From NCBI RefSeq assembly GCF_025558585.1, contig NZ_CP094723.1, positions 1-64,000 of the forward strand: DNA of 64,000 nt, read 5' to 3'. Below are positions 24,086 to 34,448 of this stretch, one piece after another. Position numbers and translations under genes: made by a program. The notes below the pieces were generated by a model. It had not been told where the DNA came from. It was given only the letters and a program-made list of their open reading frames with translations, and did not search any database. This DNA comes from Staphylococcus sp. IVB6214 (GTDB lineage: Bacteria > Bacillota > Bacilli > Staphylococcales > Staphylococcaceae). The number at the start of each line of letters is the position of its first letter. Position 1 is the first letter of the stretch.

Positions 24086-24159
24086 GGTCCCGTAGTGGAG
24101 CGGTTTAACACGCCTGCCTGTCACGCAGGAGATCGCGGGTTCGATTCCCGTCGGGACCG
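24086..24159 (+). tRNA. tRNA-Asp (anticodon GTC)
   Basis: Acceptor GGTCCCG with CGGGACC, anticodon stem CCTGC/GCAGG with GTC at 24120-24122, T arm GCGGGTTCGATTCCCGT. CCA is not encoded. Five bases after tRNA-Glu, so cotranscribed. Confidence 0.97.
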
Positions 24160-24165
24160 CTAATT

Positions 24166-24191
24166 GCTCATCCAATAGGATGAGCTTTTTT
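24166..24191 (+). terminator. Terminator after the tRNA pair
   Basis: GCTCATCC pairs with GGATGAGC around AATA, followed by six T. Confidence 0.92.
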
Positions 24192-24219
24192 ATTATGTAA
24201 AAGTATTACTGATAACGTC

Positions 24220-24252
24220 CAAAGCGTCCACCGAATGGTGTGCGCTTTTTTT
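24220..24252 (+). terminator. Second terminator-like hairpin after the tRNAs
   Basis: AAAGCG...CACC pairs with GGTG...CGCTTT with a small internal mismatch, followed by seven T. May back up the first terminator. Confidence 0.6.
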
Positions 24253-24361
24253 AATACTTTTATAAGAAAAAAGAGAGTTGAATCAGTCGTCATTTTAAAA
24301 AAATTATGTTATATTTCAGTTACAAAAATTCAAAATTGTAACTAGCTAATTATTTAAACAA

Positions 24362-24405
24362 CAAAAAACCTTTAACTTATGTTAATAAAACAACATAAAT
24401 TAAAG
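24362..24405 (-). terminator. Terminator after the TetR regulator
   Basis: On the minus strand CTTTAATTTATGTT pairs with AACATAAGTTAAAG and is followed by GTTTTTTG, directly after the regulator stop. Confidence 0.7.
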
Positions 24406-24410
24406 GAGAT

Positions 24411-24965
24411 TTAAACACTTTGTTTGATTAAGTCAAACGTCATCTCAAAGCGATGTGCATAGTCGGGTAAATCCCACATATCTTTGAACATTGGTAATGT
24501 GAAGGTAGAAAATGCAGAAAGAATAACTTCAGCTTTTTCAATATGAGACACATCATACCCCATTTGCTGTTGAATACGCACATAACAAGGCGTTAAAACT
24601 TCTCGCAACATAAACGGATCTTTATCGATATAACGTGTATTCAGATCAAACATCACTTTGTTCGAATGATATGTCTCTCGTTTGGCATTTACAAACGCCC
24701 AAAGGTAATCATGGAGCCATTGCGTTTTGTCCGTATATGTAGCGTCATCGATGTCAATGCGTCCGATGATATGCGTCATAAACCAATCTTTACAAACAGC
24801 AGTCCATAAGGCTTGTTTGTTATCAAAGTGTTTGTAGATAGCAGCGTGTGTGACATCCAGTGCTTCAGCAATTTTGGACAGTGAGATCTCTGTCTGCTGT
24901 GTTTCTTGAATTATCGTTTGTGCTGTTGTAATGATTAATGATTTGGTTATTTTTTGTTTTTCCAT
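24411..24965 (-). CDS. TetR/AcrR family transcriptional regulator
   Basis: A 184-residue repressor-type protein. The N-terminal helix-turn-helix is seen in ISLSKIAEALDVTHAAIYKHFDNKQALW (about residues 27-54); the rest is the helical ligand domain. Start at 24965 (MEKQKITK) follows the HTH spacing of the family; the open frame extends upstream into the divergent gene's coding sequence. It is divergent from the quinone oxidoreductase 50 bases away, the usual arrangement for a TetR regulator and its target. Ligand unknown. Confidence 0.88.
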   Translation of the reverse strand: MEKQKITKSLIITTAQTIIQETQQTEISLSKIAEALDVTHAAIYKHFDNKQALWTAVCKDWFMTHIIGRIDIDDATYTDKTQWLHDYLWAFVNAKRETYHSNKVMFDLNTRYIDKDPFMLREVLTPCYVRIQQQMGYDVSHIEKAEVILSAFSTFTLPMFKDMWDLPDYAHRFEMTFDLIKQSV

Positions 24966-25015
24966 AAATACTATATTATCACAAAAAACTAAAATAAGAA
25001 GAGGTGCCAATTTAT

Positions 25016-26035
25016 ATGAAGGCCGTGCAATTACAGAAATATAATAAAGATTTAAATGTAACAGTGAATGAAATACCTGTCCCAACCATTCAAACAGATG
25101 AGGTATTAATCAAGGTCGCATATGCAGCAATTAACCCTTTAGAAAAGTTGACAATTACAGGTGCTGTAAAACTAATTCAAGACTATCCTAAGCCAGTCAC
25201 ACTCGGCAATGAATTGTCAGGAACAGTTGTAGAAGTAGGACAAGCCGTTCAAAGTTTGGCTGCAGGGGATGTCGTCTATACACGCCTACCCATCACACGC
25301 ATCGGAGCATTTGCTGAATATGTTGCCGTAAAAGCTGACTTTTTGACAACCATTCCTAAAAATATAGATGCAAAAACAGCAACTGCAGCACCATTAACAG
25401 GCTTAACAGCATATCAAGCATTAACAGAAGAACTTGAAGTAGAAGCAGGGAAAACACTTTTCATCTCTGGTGGTTCAGGTAGCTTCGGACAGATGGCAGT
25501 CCCGCTTGCAAAATCAATGGGGCTTAAAGTTATAATTTCAGGAAATACACGCTCAAAAGATGCTTTCTTAGCAAAAGGGGTTGATCAATATATCGACTAT
25601 ACGAAGGAAAACTACTGGGAAGTCTTATCCGATGTGGATTATGTTATCGACACATTAGGGCCAAAAGAATTTGAGAAGGAATTGTCGATTATGAAGCCGG
25701 GTGGAAAGATTGTCAGCCTAATCAATGCACCGAACAAAGCATTTGCAGAGAAACAAGGATTTTCGAAGTTTAAAACATTGTTATTTACATTAGCTGGGCA
25801 AAAATTTGATCGCAAGGCGAAAGCACAAGGTGTGACATACCGCTTCATCTTTGTACGTGCTGATGGTGAACAATTGAAAGTCATCACGGACATGATTGAG
25901 CGTGAAAATATCGTTCCGGCCGTAGACCCACGTATCTTCAATATCGACGAAATAGAAACAGCACTTGATTATACATTCAATCAACGTACAAATGGCAAAG
26001 TATTGATTCAATTCGATACAGAGCGTACACAATAA
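25016..26035 (+). CDS. Zinc-independent NADP-dependent alcohol dehydrogenase/quinone oxidoreductase
   Basis: A medium-chain dehydrogenase/reductase of about 339 residues. The GroES-like N-terminal domain lacks zinc ligands; the nucleotide-binding motif is seen as FISGGSGSFGQMAVPLAK. Family members reduce quinones or enals with NADPH. Start ATG 25016 follows AAGAGGTG; a GTG at 25004 sits within that site. Probably controlled by the divergent TetR gene. Confidence 0.88.
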   Translation: MKAVQLQKYNKDLNVTVNEIPVPTIQTDEVLIKVAYAAINPLEKLTITGAVKLIQDYPKPVTLGNELSGTVVEVGQAVQSLAAGDVVYTRLPITRIGAFAEYVAVKADFLTTIPKNIDAKTATAAPLTGLTAYQALTEELEVEAGKTLFISGGSGSFGQMAVPLAKSMGLKVIISGNTRSKDAFLAKGVDQYIDYTKENYWEVLSDVDYVIDTLGPKEFEKELSIMKPGGKIVSLINAPNKAFAEKQGFSKFKTLLFTLAGQKFDRKAKAQGVTYRFIFVRADGEQLKVITDMIERENIVPAVDPRIFNIDEIETALDYTFNQRTNGKVLIQFDTERTQ

Positions 26036-26046
26036 AATTGAAATAC

Positions 26047-26087
26047 AGCTGGATGCATGACAACTGAGCATGTTATCCAGTTTTTTT
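26047..26087 (+). terminator. Terminator after the oxidoreductase
   Basis: CTGGAT...GCATG pairs with CATG...ATCCAG with a small bulge, followed by seven T. Confidence 0.8.
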
Positions 26088-26270
26088 ATGGAATTATTTT
26101 CTGATGTATGGATGGCATAGAAAAGTAAAAGGATAGAATTCACACTTTAGAAGTGATACATTATAAGGTATAGGAGTGTGAACTTGAGCGCTATGTATAG
26201 TGGCTCATCACATATTAAAACATGTTCAGCGTTTCGGCGTTGGATGAATGAAGAAATGAGGTCATGGATG

Positions 26271-26972
26271 ATGGCGAAAAAAGTAGTTGTAGTAGACGAC
26301 GAAAAACCAATTGCAGATATACTTGAGTTTAACTTGAAAAAAGAAGGATATGACGTCTTTGTTGCCTACGATGGTGATGATGCAGTCGAGTTAATCTATG
26401 CCCAAGAGCCGGACATTGTTTTACTCGATATTATGTTACCAGGTCGAGACGGTATGGAAGTCTGCCGTGAGGTGCGCAAAAAACATGATATGCCAATCAT
26501 TATGTTAACGGCGAAAGACTCTGAGATTGATAAAGTGTTAGGGCTTGAGCTCGGCGCAGATGACTATGTAACGAAGCCGTTCAGTACACGTGAATTAATC
26601 GCACGTGTCAAAGCCAATTTACGTCGTCACCATGCACAACCAAGCGTTGACAGTAGCCAGCAGTCTAACGAGATTGCGATTAAAGATATCGTAGTGTATC
26701 CAGATGCGTATTCAATTAAAAAACGTGGTGAGTCAATTGATCTGACACACCGTGAGTTCGAATTGTTCCACTATCTTTCTAAACATATGGGACAAGTGAT
26801 GACACGTGAACACTTATTACAAACCGTATGGGGTTATGATTATTTTGGAGATGTACGTACAGTAGATGTGACAATTCGTCGCTTGCGTGAAAAGATTGAA
26901 GATGATCCATCACATCCAGACTATATCGTGACACGTCGAGGTGTGGGATATTTCCTACAACATCATGAGTAG
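26271..26972 (+). CDS. walR: Essential response regulator WalR (YycF)
   Basis: WalR controls autolysins and other cell-wall genes with the kinase WalK. The 233-residue protein has a receiver domain ([14 protein letters not shown] with the phosphorylated Asp in [12 protein letters not shown], and [11 protein letters not shown]) and an OmpR-type winged helix ([18 protein letters not shown]). Start ATG 26271 has TGAGG nine bases upstream; the in-frame open region to 26178 is leader. First gene of walRKHIJ. Confidence 0.98.
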   Translation: MAKKVVVVDDEKPIADILEFNLKKEGYDVFVAYDGDDAVELIYAQEPDIVLLDIMLPGRDGMEVCREVRKKHDMPIIMLTAKDSEIDKVLGLELGADDYVTKPFSTRELIARVKANLRRHHAQPSVDSSQQSNEIAIKDIVVYPDAYSIKKRGESIDLTHREFELFHYLSKHMGQVMTREHLLQTVWGYDYFGDVRTVDVTIRRLREKIEDDPSHPDYIVTRRGVGYFLQHHE

Positions 26973-26987
26973 AAGGATGTTGCATTT

Positions 26988-28820
26988 ATGAAGTGGTTAA
27001 AACAATTTCAATCTCTTCACACCAAACTGGTTATCGTGTATGTTTTGTTGATTATTATCGGTATGCAGATTATCGGTCTGTACTTCACCAATAGTCTAGA
27101 AAAAGAAATGACCGAGACATTCAAAACGAACATTGCACAAAATGCTAAGCAGATCGAGTTGAGTATTGAAAGGATCTATGCAGAAGGTAACAATACAACC
27201 AACACACAGAAAGAAATTCAGAACTTGCTGAATGAATATGCGAACCGCAATGAAATGATTGAAATTCGCTTCATTGATACAGACCAGATTATCGTTGCGA
27301 CGTCGAAGCAGTCTAATCGCCACCTCATCAATCAGAAGGCGAATGACAGTGCGATTCAGAAAGCATTGTCGTTGCGCCAATCGAACTCGGAAGTGGTCTT
27401 GAAAGATTATGGAGAGGGCAAGCAGCGTGTATGGATTAAAAATATGCCGGTGACAACGAGTAAGGGGCTCATCGGTAATATTTACATTGAATCGAATATT
27501 AACCAAGTGTACGATCAACTGAGTGATATCAACCAGATATTTATTGTCGGTACAGGTATTTCACTGATTATTACAGTGATTTTAGGTTTCTTCATTGCGC
27601 GTACGATTACGAAACCAATCACAGATATGCGTAACCAGACGGTTGAGATGTCGAAAGGGAACTACACACAACGTGTGAAAATCTACGGTAATGACGAAAT
27701 TGGTGAACTGGCACTGGCGTTCAACAACCTTTCGAAGCGTGTACAAGAAGCACAGGCGAATACAGAAAGTGAGAAGCGGCGCCTGGACTCGGTGATCCGT
27801 CATATGAGTGACGGTGTTATTGCGACGGACCGACGTGGGCGGATTAAGATTATTAACGACATGGCGTTGAAAATGCTCGGTAAGACGAAGGAAGATGTCG
27901 AAGGTGCGTTCATCTTTGACGTATTGGACTTGAATGACGAACTCAGCTTAGATGAACTGAATGATAACAATGAAAGCTTACTGATTGATATCAACGAAGA
28001 AGACGGTATTATTGCACGCCTGAACTTTAGTACGATTGTCCAAAACACAGGATTTGTGAACGGTTATATTGCGATGTTGCATGATGTGACCGAACAGCAA
28101 CAAATCGAACGAGAACGTCGAGAATTCGTGGCCAATGTATCGCATGAATTACGCACGCCTCTGACGTCGATGAATAGCTATATCGAGGCGTTAGAACAAG
28201 GCGCATGGAAAGATGAGTCGATCGCGCCGCAATTCTTGTCAGTAACGAGAGAAGAGACGGAACGCATGATTCGACTCGTGAACGATCTGTTACACTTATC
28301 GAAAATGGATAACAAGTCGGAACAGATTACGAAAGAGATTGTCGACTTCAACATGTTTATCAACAAAATCATCAACCGTCATGAGATGTCAGCGAAGGAA
28401 ACGACATTCGTACGTGATATTCCGAGTCAGACGATCTTTACAGAAATTGACCCGGACAAGATGACACAAGTGTTTGATAACGTCATCACCAATGCGTTGA
28501 AGTATTCACGTGGTGAGAAGCGGGTAGAGTTCCATGTGAAACATAATGCGACACACCAACGACTCACAGTTCGTATTAAAGATAATGGTATCGGTATTCC
28601 GGTAAACAAGGTCGATAAAATCTTTGATCGCTTTTTCCGTGTGGATAAGGCTCGTACACGAAAGATGGGTGGTACAGGACTCGGTCTTGCCATTTCTAAA
28701 GAGATTGTCGAAGCACACAATGGTCGTATATGGGCGAATAGTGTAGAAGGTCAAGGAACGTCTATCTTTATTACGTTACCATGTGAAGTCATAGAAGATG
28801 GTGATTGGGATGCGAATTAA
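26988..28820 (+). CDS. walK: Sensor histidine kinase WalK (YycG)
   Basis: A 610-residue membrane kinase. Two membrane helices (about 14-35 and 183-203) enclose an extracellular PAS-like sensor, then come HAMP ([14 protein letters not shown]), a cytoplasmic PAS, the HisKA box [15 protein letters not shown] with the phosphorylated His, and the ATPase boxes ([28 protein letters not shown]). Fifteen bases after walR. No truncation seen. Its end overlaps the start region of walH. Confidence 0.98.
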   Translation: MKWLKQFQSLHTKLVIVYVLLIIIGMQIIGLYFTNSLEKEMTETFKTNIAQNAKQIELSIERIYAEGNNTTNTQKEIQNLLNEYANRNEMIEIRFIDTDQIIVATSKQSNRHLINQKANDSAIQKALSLRQSNSEVVLKDYGEGKQRVWIKNMPVTTSKGLIGNIYIESNINQVYDQLSDINQIFIVGTGISLIITVILGFFIARTITKPITDMRNQTVEMSKGNYTQRVKIYGNDEIGELALAFNNLSKRVQEAQANTESEKRRLDSVIRHMSDGVIATDRRGRIKIINDMALKMLGKTKEDVEGAFIFDVLDLNDELSLDELNDNNESLLIDINEEDGIIARLNFSTIVQNTGFVNGYIAMLHDVTEQQQIERERREFVANVSHELRTPLTSMNSYIEALEQGAWKDESIAPQFLSVTREETERMIRLVNDLLHLSKMDNKSEQITKEIVDFNMFINKIINRHEMSAKETTFVRDIPSQTIFTEIDPDKMTQVFDNVITNALKYSRGEKRVEFHVKHNATHQRLTVRIKDNGIGIPVNKVDKIFDRFFRVDKARTRKMGGTGLGLAISKEIVEAHNGRIWANSVEGQGTSIFITLPCEVIEDGDWDAN

Positions 28821-30147
28821 AGAATTAATCAAATTCATCATGCTTACTGTGCTTGTCATATCAAGTATTGTCCTGACACTGTTAATCTGGAACTTTACGC
28901 CAGATATTGCGGATGTAGACAGTGAACTAGCGAAAGAGAATACGAAATCGATTGGACCACGATTCGAATCACAAATCAATCAAGTCATTGCGCCGTTACA
29001 ACTGGTTCATGTCCACGGCACGAACGTGGAAGGCATGCCGGCAACACGTGAAGTGAATGAACTGTCAGATATGTTTGCCAAGCAGCACATCAATAAAGTC
29101 TTATACGTTGAAAATGATCAGTCTTTATTGTTGAGAGAACTGAGTGACCATTTCCTTGTTTTAGACTACCCGACAGACATCCCGCTTACGATGTATCTCG
29201 GTGATGTACTCGATGTGCAGGCCAAAGTACCGAATCACTTCAAATTTGATCGCTTGATTTACGATATTGACTCGGCAGAGCATCTCGTTGTCTATGCAAT
29301 TGATGAAACGCGTCATCGTGCAGTTAAAATGACAACATCGATTAGAACAAGCAGTGCAAAAAATCATTTAGAAGAACTGAAGATGGCATTGCGACCTTAT
29401 ATGAACGTCTCGACAAATGAAGATACCGTTAATAAAGCGACATATCTTTATGCGCCGAAAGCACCTGATAATTTAAAAACGTATCGTACCATTTTCAATC
29501 ATATTAGTGTAGAAGCTTTGAATGCGATTCTGTTTGATGACACACCGATTGTTCGTACAACGAAGAGTGGGAATACGATATACAACAACAACACAGGTGT
29601 CGTGAACTACGATCCAGATAGAAAAACATATCATTATACGAACTTGACAGAAGATGAATACAGTACACGAGATATGAATATCAGTATTCCGAGAACCTTT
29701 GATTATATCAACGAGCACGGTGGCTTCACTGATGACTTCCGTCTCTTCAATACGAACAAAGATCAAGGATTGATTACGTATCAGATGTTCCTAAATGGAC
29801 GCCCAATCTTTTATCCGAATCAATTGAATCAGATTTTGGTGAGTTGGGGAGAACGTGGGATCTTTGAATACAGCAGAGGATTGTTGAAGACGAATGTAAC
29901 AATCGATAACGGTGAAAAACCTAAGAAGTTACCAACACTTGAAGATGTGCGTGGTGCATTGGCAAGCAGTAACCAAGTCGACTATCGAAAAGTGGAACAA
30001 TTGGTGGTCGGTTACCGTATGGTATCGAAGAAAGGGCCGGACAATCGATTGGAAATTCAAGAAAATTGTCAGTTTGAACCGACATGGTTTGTGAAACATG
30101 AAGGGAAATGGTATGAATTCAATGATGGGGAGTTGATCGAACAATGA
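28810..30147 (+). CDS. walH: WalK accessory protein WalH (YycH)
   Basis: A membrane-anchored extracellular protein that modulates WalK together with WalI. About 445 residues: one N-terminal transmembrane helix ([19 protein letters not shown]) and a large outer domain. ATG 28810 (MRIKELI) gives the family's usual short cytoplasmic tail and overlaps walK by 11 bases; ATG 28798 would add four residues. The stop overlaps walI by four bases. Confidence 0.93.
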   Translation: MRIKELIKFIMLTVLVISSIVLTLLIWNFTPDIADVDSELAKENTKSIGPRFESQINQVIAPLQLVHVHGTNVEGMPATREVNELSDMFAKQHINKVLYVENDQSLLLRELSDHFLVLDYPTDIPLTMYLGDVLDVQAKVPNHFKFDRLIYDIDSAEHLVVYAIDETRHRAVKMTTSIRTSSAKNHLEELKMALRPYMNVSTNEDTVNKATYLYAPKAPDNLKTYRTIFNHISVEALNAILFDDTPIVRTTKSGNTIYNNNTGVVNYDPDRKTYHYTNLTEDEYSTRDMNISIPRTFDYINEHGGFTDDFRLFNTNKDQGLITYQMFLNGRPIFYPNQLNQILVSWGERGIFEYSRGLLKTNVTIDNGEKPKKLPTLEDVRGALASSNQVDYRKVEQLVVGYRMVSKKGPDNRLEIQENCQFEPTWFVKHEGKWYEFNDGELIEQ

Positions 30148-30923
30148 ATTGGAAACACGCCAAAACATTATTCATTATCGTATTCTTCCTTATTAATGTC
30201 GTGCTTGTCATTTTGTATGTTGATAAGTACAACAAGTCAAAACTGAATCCATCAGCGACGGAGAACGGCGTCAACTTCGCACAAGAAAACATCAAACTAC
30301 CGAAAAATATTCCCGAAGTAAGCAAAGTGAAAATGCAGCTGATAACAGCACGTTCACGTAACTTTGAAGAAGACACAGAAGATCGGAGCGACTCAAGCCA
30401 AAGTGAAAACGGATATGTTCTGACGAAGGAAGTCAATGAAACGGTCGATGTCAAATTGGACCCAATTTCTCACCTTAAACCGTACATTAACGATAACGTC
30501 TACAAAGGCAATGAATATCAATATCAAGAAACAAAAGGTGAAGAAATCAAATATGAACAAACATTTGAAGGCTTCCCAATCATGAACAATAAGCGTGCTG
30601 CCCTGACATTTGTCGTTGCAGATAATCAGGTAAAATCATATAAGCAAGCTGCTATGGAAGACATCCGTCCGTCTAAAGGGGCGAATAATAAGCGTCACAA
30701 AGTCATCAGTGCGTATGAAGCATTAGAAGCACTTTATTACAATCAGTACCTTAAAGATGGCGATGAAGTGAAGGGCTTGCGGTTAGGTTATTATACCGTC
30801 GTAAAAGAGACGAATCTGCAAGTGCTTCAAGCCAATTGGGAAATTCAAGTAAAGCGTGGTAATCAGACGAAAACGTATTATGTTGAGGCTGTCTCATCGA
30901 ATCCAAAAATTATAGAACAGTAG
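30144..30923 (+). CDS. walI: WalK accessory protein WalI (YycI)
   Basis: Partner of WalH at the membrane. 259 residues: a single N-terminal transmembrane helix ([18 protein letters not shown]) and an extracellular YycI domain. Start overlaps the walH stop (ATGA). In Staphylococcus WalH and WalI together activate WalK. Confidence 0.95.
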   Translation: MNWKHAKTLFIIVFFLINVVLVILYVDKYNKSKLNPSATENGVNFAQENIKLPKNIPEVSKVKMQLITARSRNFEEDTEDRSDSSQSENGYVLTKEVNETVDVKLDPISHLKPYINDNVYKGNEYQYQETKGEEIKYEQTFEGFPIMNNKRAALTFVVADNQVKSYKQAAMEDIRPSKGANNKRHKVISAYEALEALYYNQYLKDGDEVKGLRLGYYTVVKETNLQVLQANWEIQVKRGNQTKTYYVEAVSSNPKIIEQ

Positions 30924-30936
30924 AAAGGGTGGTCAC

Positions 30937-31728
30937 TTGATACGAATGAGTGTACTTGCAAGTGGCAGTACAGGAAACGCCACTTATATAGAGAATGACA
31001 AAGGCAGTCTACTTGTCGATGTTGGTCTGACAGGTAAGAAGATGGAAGGCTTATTTGAACAAATAGACCGCAAAATTGAAAATCTGAACGGCATTCTAGT
31101 GACACATGAACATGTCGATCACATTAAAGGATTAGGTGTAATTGCACGTAAATACGGACTGCCTATTTATGCGAATGAAAAAACATGGTCGTGCATCGAA
31201 AAGAAAGACAGCAAGATTCCAACCGATCAGAAGTTCATTTTTAATCCATATGAAACAAAGTCAATTGCAGGCTTTGATATTGAATCATTCAGCGTGTCTC
31301 ATGATGCAATTGATCCGCAATTTTATATTTTTCATAATGATTATAAGAAATTGACATTAATCACAGATACAGGCTATGTGTCCGATCGCATGAAAGGCAT
31401 GATTCGTGGCAGCGATGCCTTCGTATTCGAGAGTAACCATGATGTCGATATGTTGCGTATGGGACGTTATCCGTGGAAAACAAAGCAACGTATTCTGAGT
31501 GATATGGGGCACGTATCCAACGAAGATGCAGCCTTTGCGATGAGAGACGTCATCACAGGTCAGACGAAACGCATTTACTTGTCGCATCTGTCTCAAGATA
31601 ACAATATGAAAGACTTGGCACGTATGAGCGTTGGACAGATTTTACAAGATCATGATATTGATACGACGAACGAAGTAAAACTGTGTGATACAGATAAAGA
31701 ACAAGCAACACCTATCTATACATTATAA
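30937..31728 (+). CDS. walJ: Metallo-beta-lactamase-fold protein WalJ (YycJ)
   Basis: A cytosolic MBL-fold hydrolase (exonuclease-like) at the end of the wal operon, 263 residues. The metal-binding motif [10 protein letters not shown] (near residue 56) and [10 protein letters not shown] plus the later histidine in LSHLSQDN are clear. TTG start at 30937 with AAAGGGTGG upstream, as in other staphylococci. Ends in a terminator. Confidence 0.95.
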   Translation: MIRMSVLASGSTGNATYIENDKGSLLVDVGLTGKKMEGLFEQIDRKIENLNGILVTHEHVDHIKGLGVIARKYGLPIYANEKTWSCIEKKDSKIPTDQKFIFNPYETKSIAGFDIESFSVSHDAIDPQFYIFHNDYKKLTLITDTGYVSDRMKGMIRGSDAFVFESNHDVDMLRMGRYPWKTKQRILSDMGHVSNEDAAFAMRDVITGQTKRIYLSHLSQDNNMKDLARMSVGQILQDHDIDTTNEVKLCDTDKEQATPIYTL

Positions 31729-31742
31729 GGAAATTAACAATG

Positions 31743-31795
31743 AGGTCATGATTATCACAGACAACGAACAGCTGTGTACGTCATGGCCCTTTTTG
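31743..31795 (+). terminator. Terminator of the wal operon
   Basis: GGTCATGA pairs with TCATGGCC, and inside it CACAG with CTGTG, around an AACGAACA loop, followed by five T. Confidence 0.8.
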
Positions 31796-31835
31796 TGTAT
31801 AGTATAAATGAATAAATGCACAGATATGCAATGAA

Positions 31836-32053
31836 TTATCCCCAAAACTGTGCACAAAAACATCAACAAAACATACTATCCACATGTTAATAAAGAGTTT
31901 ACCAACAGATTTATACACATATCCACAGAATTATCCACAAAATGAAGCAGAAATGCTTATTTCTTCATAGTTGTTCTATACATATGGTGCATAAAAAGCA
32001 TGTATCGTGTGAATAAGTTGATAACATGTGGATAACTCACCAATTTATACACA
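31836..32053. promoter_or_regulatory. DnaA-box-like cluster upstream of rlmH
   Basis: This spacer holds two perfect DnaA boxes (TTATCCACA at 31931-31939, TGTGGATAA inverted at 32027-32035) and one-mismatch boxes at 31836 (TTATCCCCA), 31876 (CTATCCACA), 31911 and 32045 (TTATACACA) and 31919 (ATATCCACA). It may titrate DnaA or link rlmH expression to replication. Sites are read directly; function is inferred. The rest of the 338-base gap holds only the wal terminator. Confidence 0.6.
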
Positions 32054-32066
32054 TAAGGAGCATAAA

Positions 32067-32546
32067 ATGAAAATTACAGTGATTGCAGTTGGAAAATTGA
32101 AAGAAAAATACTGGAAGCAAGCGATCGCAGAATACGAAAAACGACTCGGTGCCTATACAAAAATAGACGTTGTAGAAGTCCCTGATGAGAAAGCACCTGA
32201 AACCATGAGCGATAAAGAAGTAGAGCAAGTGAAATACAAAGAAGGCCAACGCATTCTAGCCAAAATCAAGCCACAATCTACCGTCATTACATTAGAGATA
32301 CAAGGTAAGATGTTGAGCTCAGAAGCACTTGCGCAAGAAATTCAGCAACGTATGACACGTAGCACAAGCGACTTTACATTTGTCATCGGTGGGTCTAATG
32401 GTTTACATCAAGATGTGATGAACCGTAGTGACTATGCGTTGTCATTCAGTAAAATGACTTTCCCGCACCAAATGATGCGTGTGATATTGTTGGAGCAAGT
32501 GTATCGTGCGTTTAAGATTATGCGTGGGGAAGCGTATCACAAATAA
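32067..32546 (+). CDS. rlmH: 23S rRNA pseudouridine-1915 N3-methyltransferase RlmH (OrfX)
   Basis: RlmH is a SPOUT methyltransferase acting on 23S rRNA helix 69, and its 3' end is the SCC integration site. 159 residues; the knot region shows [13 protein letters not shown] and the C-terminal [19 protein letters not shown]. Start ATG 32067 has AAGGAG upstream; the open frame to 32028 is leader containing a DnaA box. The reading frame is complete, so the insertion restores the same C-terminus. Confidence 0.99.
   Translation: MKITVIAVGKLKEKYWKQAIAEYEKRLGAYTKIDVVEVPDEKAPETMSDKEVEQVKYKEGQRILAKIKPQSTVITLEIQGKMLSSEALAQEIQQRMTRSTSDFTFVIGGSNGLHQDVMNRSDYALSFSKMTFPHQMMRVILLEQVYRAFKIMRGEAYHK
32529..32546 (+). 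repeat. attL: SCC attachment site attL, 3' end of rlmH
   Basis: GAAGCGTATCACAAATAA at the end of rlmH is the conserved core recognised by Ccr recombinases. A matching direct repeat at 54611 differs in three bases. Confidence 0.88.
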
Positions 32547-32599
32547 AACTAAAAAATAGGTTGTTCATAATGTAAAAGGAGTGCATTAAAATTAAAAGT

Positions 32600-34354
32600 T
32601 TGAATTCAAAAAATATTGAAAGAGAAGCCACTATAAAAATTGAATCGATGGCAAATAGTACTATGAAAATTGAACCAGATGTTAATTCTAATGATACAAA
32701 AATCTCTTTTGATGGTGAATTAGTTGTATATAACTCAGAAGATTTAAGAAAAAGTAATTTTATTGGAAAAATACAGATTCAGGTTAAAGGAAAGCAAGTA
32801 GCTAAAAGAGGTGGTAAAGTCATACATCGTAATAATGTCAAAGTGAATGATTTGAAAGTATATGAAAAAGAGGGTGGCGTCTACTATTTTGTGGTGTACT
32901 TGATTGTCGTTAATAATAAAGTTATTGATAAGCAAGTTTATGGTAAGCAACTACATTTATTAGATTTAAGACGTTTACTTCAAAAAAAGCAGAAGAGTGT
33001 CACTATTGAAATGTACGAAATTGAAAATGAAAATGTTTTATATAGTAATTGTGTGAAATACTTAAGCGAAAAACAGAGTCATAATCCATTAAAACAAATT
33101 AAAGTAAAAAATACTGGAAAAAATCTTTCATATGTTGCTACGCCAGAAAATATTGTTATGGATCATAGAGGATTCCCATTAAATGATTTTTATGGATATA
33201 TAGATATAAATTCACCTGAACTAGAAGCAACTATTCCTGATTCAATATTAAGTATGGAAAAAATAAAAAGGGTAAAAGAAAGAAAAGTAATAAAAAATGG
33301 AGAAGTATTATTCGAAGGTAAAATAAGTTTTGTTGTAGCAAAAGAATCTACGTCTATAATTATAAATGATATTTTTAAACTACAAGTGTTTGAAAATAGT
33401 AATAAAAGTACATATTCTATGATGCCCTTTAATAAATTAAATATAGAAGAAAAATCTTTTTATATTATTAATGAGATATCTAAGGGTGGTGATTTTAATA
33501 TAGATAATATCGAACTATCTATAAATCCGTTTAACATAAATGTAACAGAAATAAGAGATATAATAAATAATCTGAAGAATAAAATCTCAGAATATAGAAA
33601 TTTAATTCCAATTGATAAAAAACTTAAACCAATTGATTTTAATGACCAAATGAATGAAATAGTTGGTTTAATAGAATTATTAGAATATAAGCGATTTGAA
33701 AATTACAATATACAAAATAATGGATATTGTAAAATGCAATTTAGTGGAAAATATATAGTCTTATTCAGATACGATGACCTATTATATAATGCCTACTCTA
33801 ATGATTTCCTAAGTAAATTTCAAGCAGTGGTTAAAGAAGAAGAGGGAGAAGTGCAGATGCCAATTATATATACCTTAACTAGAGATATGATTGTTGATGT
33901 ACTTAATTTTGATATTAATGTTATAAAGGAAATCATTGTAAATGATGAACTTGATTGTAAATCTGAGATAAAATGGGAAAAATTGAATAATTTTGCATTA
34001 GAGTTAATTGCTTCTTATGATGAAACCCAAAAAGTTGATTTATTAGATTTAGCTGATTATATATTGAAAAATTTACTCAATTTTGATTATGATAAAAAAT
34101 TTATGAACTTAATTAATCAAGCACAAATTATGAAAAGAAGAAATATAATAGATGATGGTGTAATAAGTAAATTAATCGAGTTGAGGGAAAAATTAATAAA
34201 TATTGATGAAAAAATAGCAACATTATATATAAATGTATTATCTGGGAGTAAACAGGAAGCAAAAATACGATATGAAAACCTTGATTATGCAGATTTGGAA
34301 ATGTTTAATGCATATCCTATTTTAAAATTATATAAAAATTTAATGAAAGAATAA
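32600..34354 (+). CDS. Unknown 584-residue SCC protein
   Basis: I do not recognise this protein. The N-terminal third is lysine-rich with repeated beta-like segments (for example SFDGELVVYNSEDLRKS and later FEGKISFVV), which may be two related domains; the C-terminal half is mainly helical and acidic. There is no signal peptide, membrane segment or recognisable nuclease or ATPase motif. TTG 32600 gives the listed start; an in-frame ATT at 32591 has better spacing to AAAAGGAG (32574-32581) and may be the true start. First gene after attL, a position often holding variable cargo. Confidence 0.7.
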   Translation: MNSKNIEREATIKIESMANSTMKIEPDVNSNDTKISFDGELVVYNSEDLRKSNFIGKIQIQVKGKQVAKRGGKVIHRNNVKVNDLKVYEKEGGVYYFVVYLIVVNNKVIDKQVYGKQLHLLDLRRLLQKKQKSVTIEMYEIENENVLYSNCVKYLSEKQSHNPLKQIKVKNTGKNLSYVATPENIVMDHRGFPLNDFYGYIDINSPELEATIPDSILSMEKIKRVKERKVIKNGEVLFEGKISFVVAKESTSIIINDIFKLQVFENSNKSTYSMMPFNKLNIEEKSFYIINEISKGGDFNIDNIELSINPFNINVTEIRDIINNLKNKISEYRNLIPIDKKLKPIDFNDQMNEIVGLIELLEYKRFENYNIQNNGYCKMQFSGKYIVLFRYDDLLYNAYSNDFLSKFQAVVKEEEGEVQMPIIYTLTRDMIVDVLNFDINVIKEIIVNDELDCKSEIKWEKLNNFALELIASYDETQKVDLLDLADYILKNLLNFDYDKKFMNLINQAQIMKRRNIIDDGVISKLIELREKLINIDEKIATLYINVLSGSKQEAKIRYENLDYADLEMFNAYPILKLYKNLMKE

Positions 34355-34362
34355 TTTGAGTA

Positions 34363-34382
34363 ATAGTCACTGATAGTCACTG
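34363..34382. repeat. Tandem 10-bp repeat before the WYL regulator
   Basis: ATAGTCACTG occurs twice in direct tandem. It lies about 70 bases before the regulator start and could be its operator. Confidence 0.5.
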
Positions 34383-34448
34383 TACGTTGAAATTTGAAAA
34401 TACATTGTAATGATTACTTTTAATAACATTTATATGAAAGAGGTTAGT

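Noticed and set aside
23900..24175. N-terminal extension of the YitT-family ORF through the tRNA genes
   Set aside because: The extension is the antisense translation of tRNA-Glu and tRNA-Asp, a known artefact; a proper ribosome site precedes the start at 23899.
26178..26270. Longer WalR reading frame
   Set aside because: No homologue starts there; the WalR ATG at 26271 with its own ribosome site fits family alignment. The upstream part is untranslated leader.
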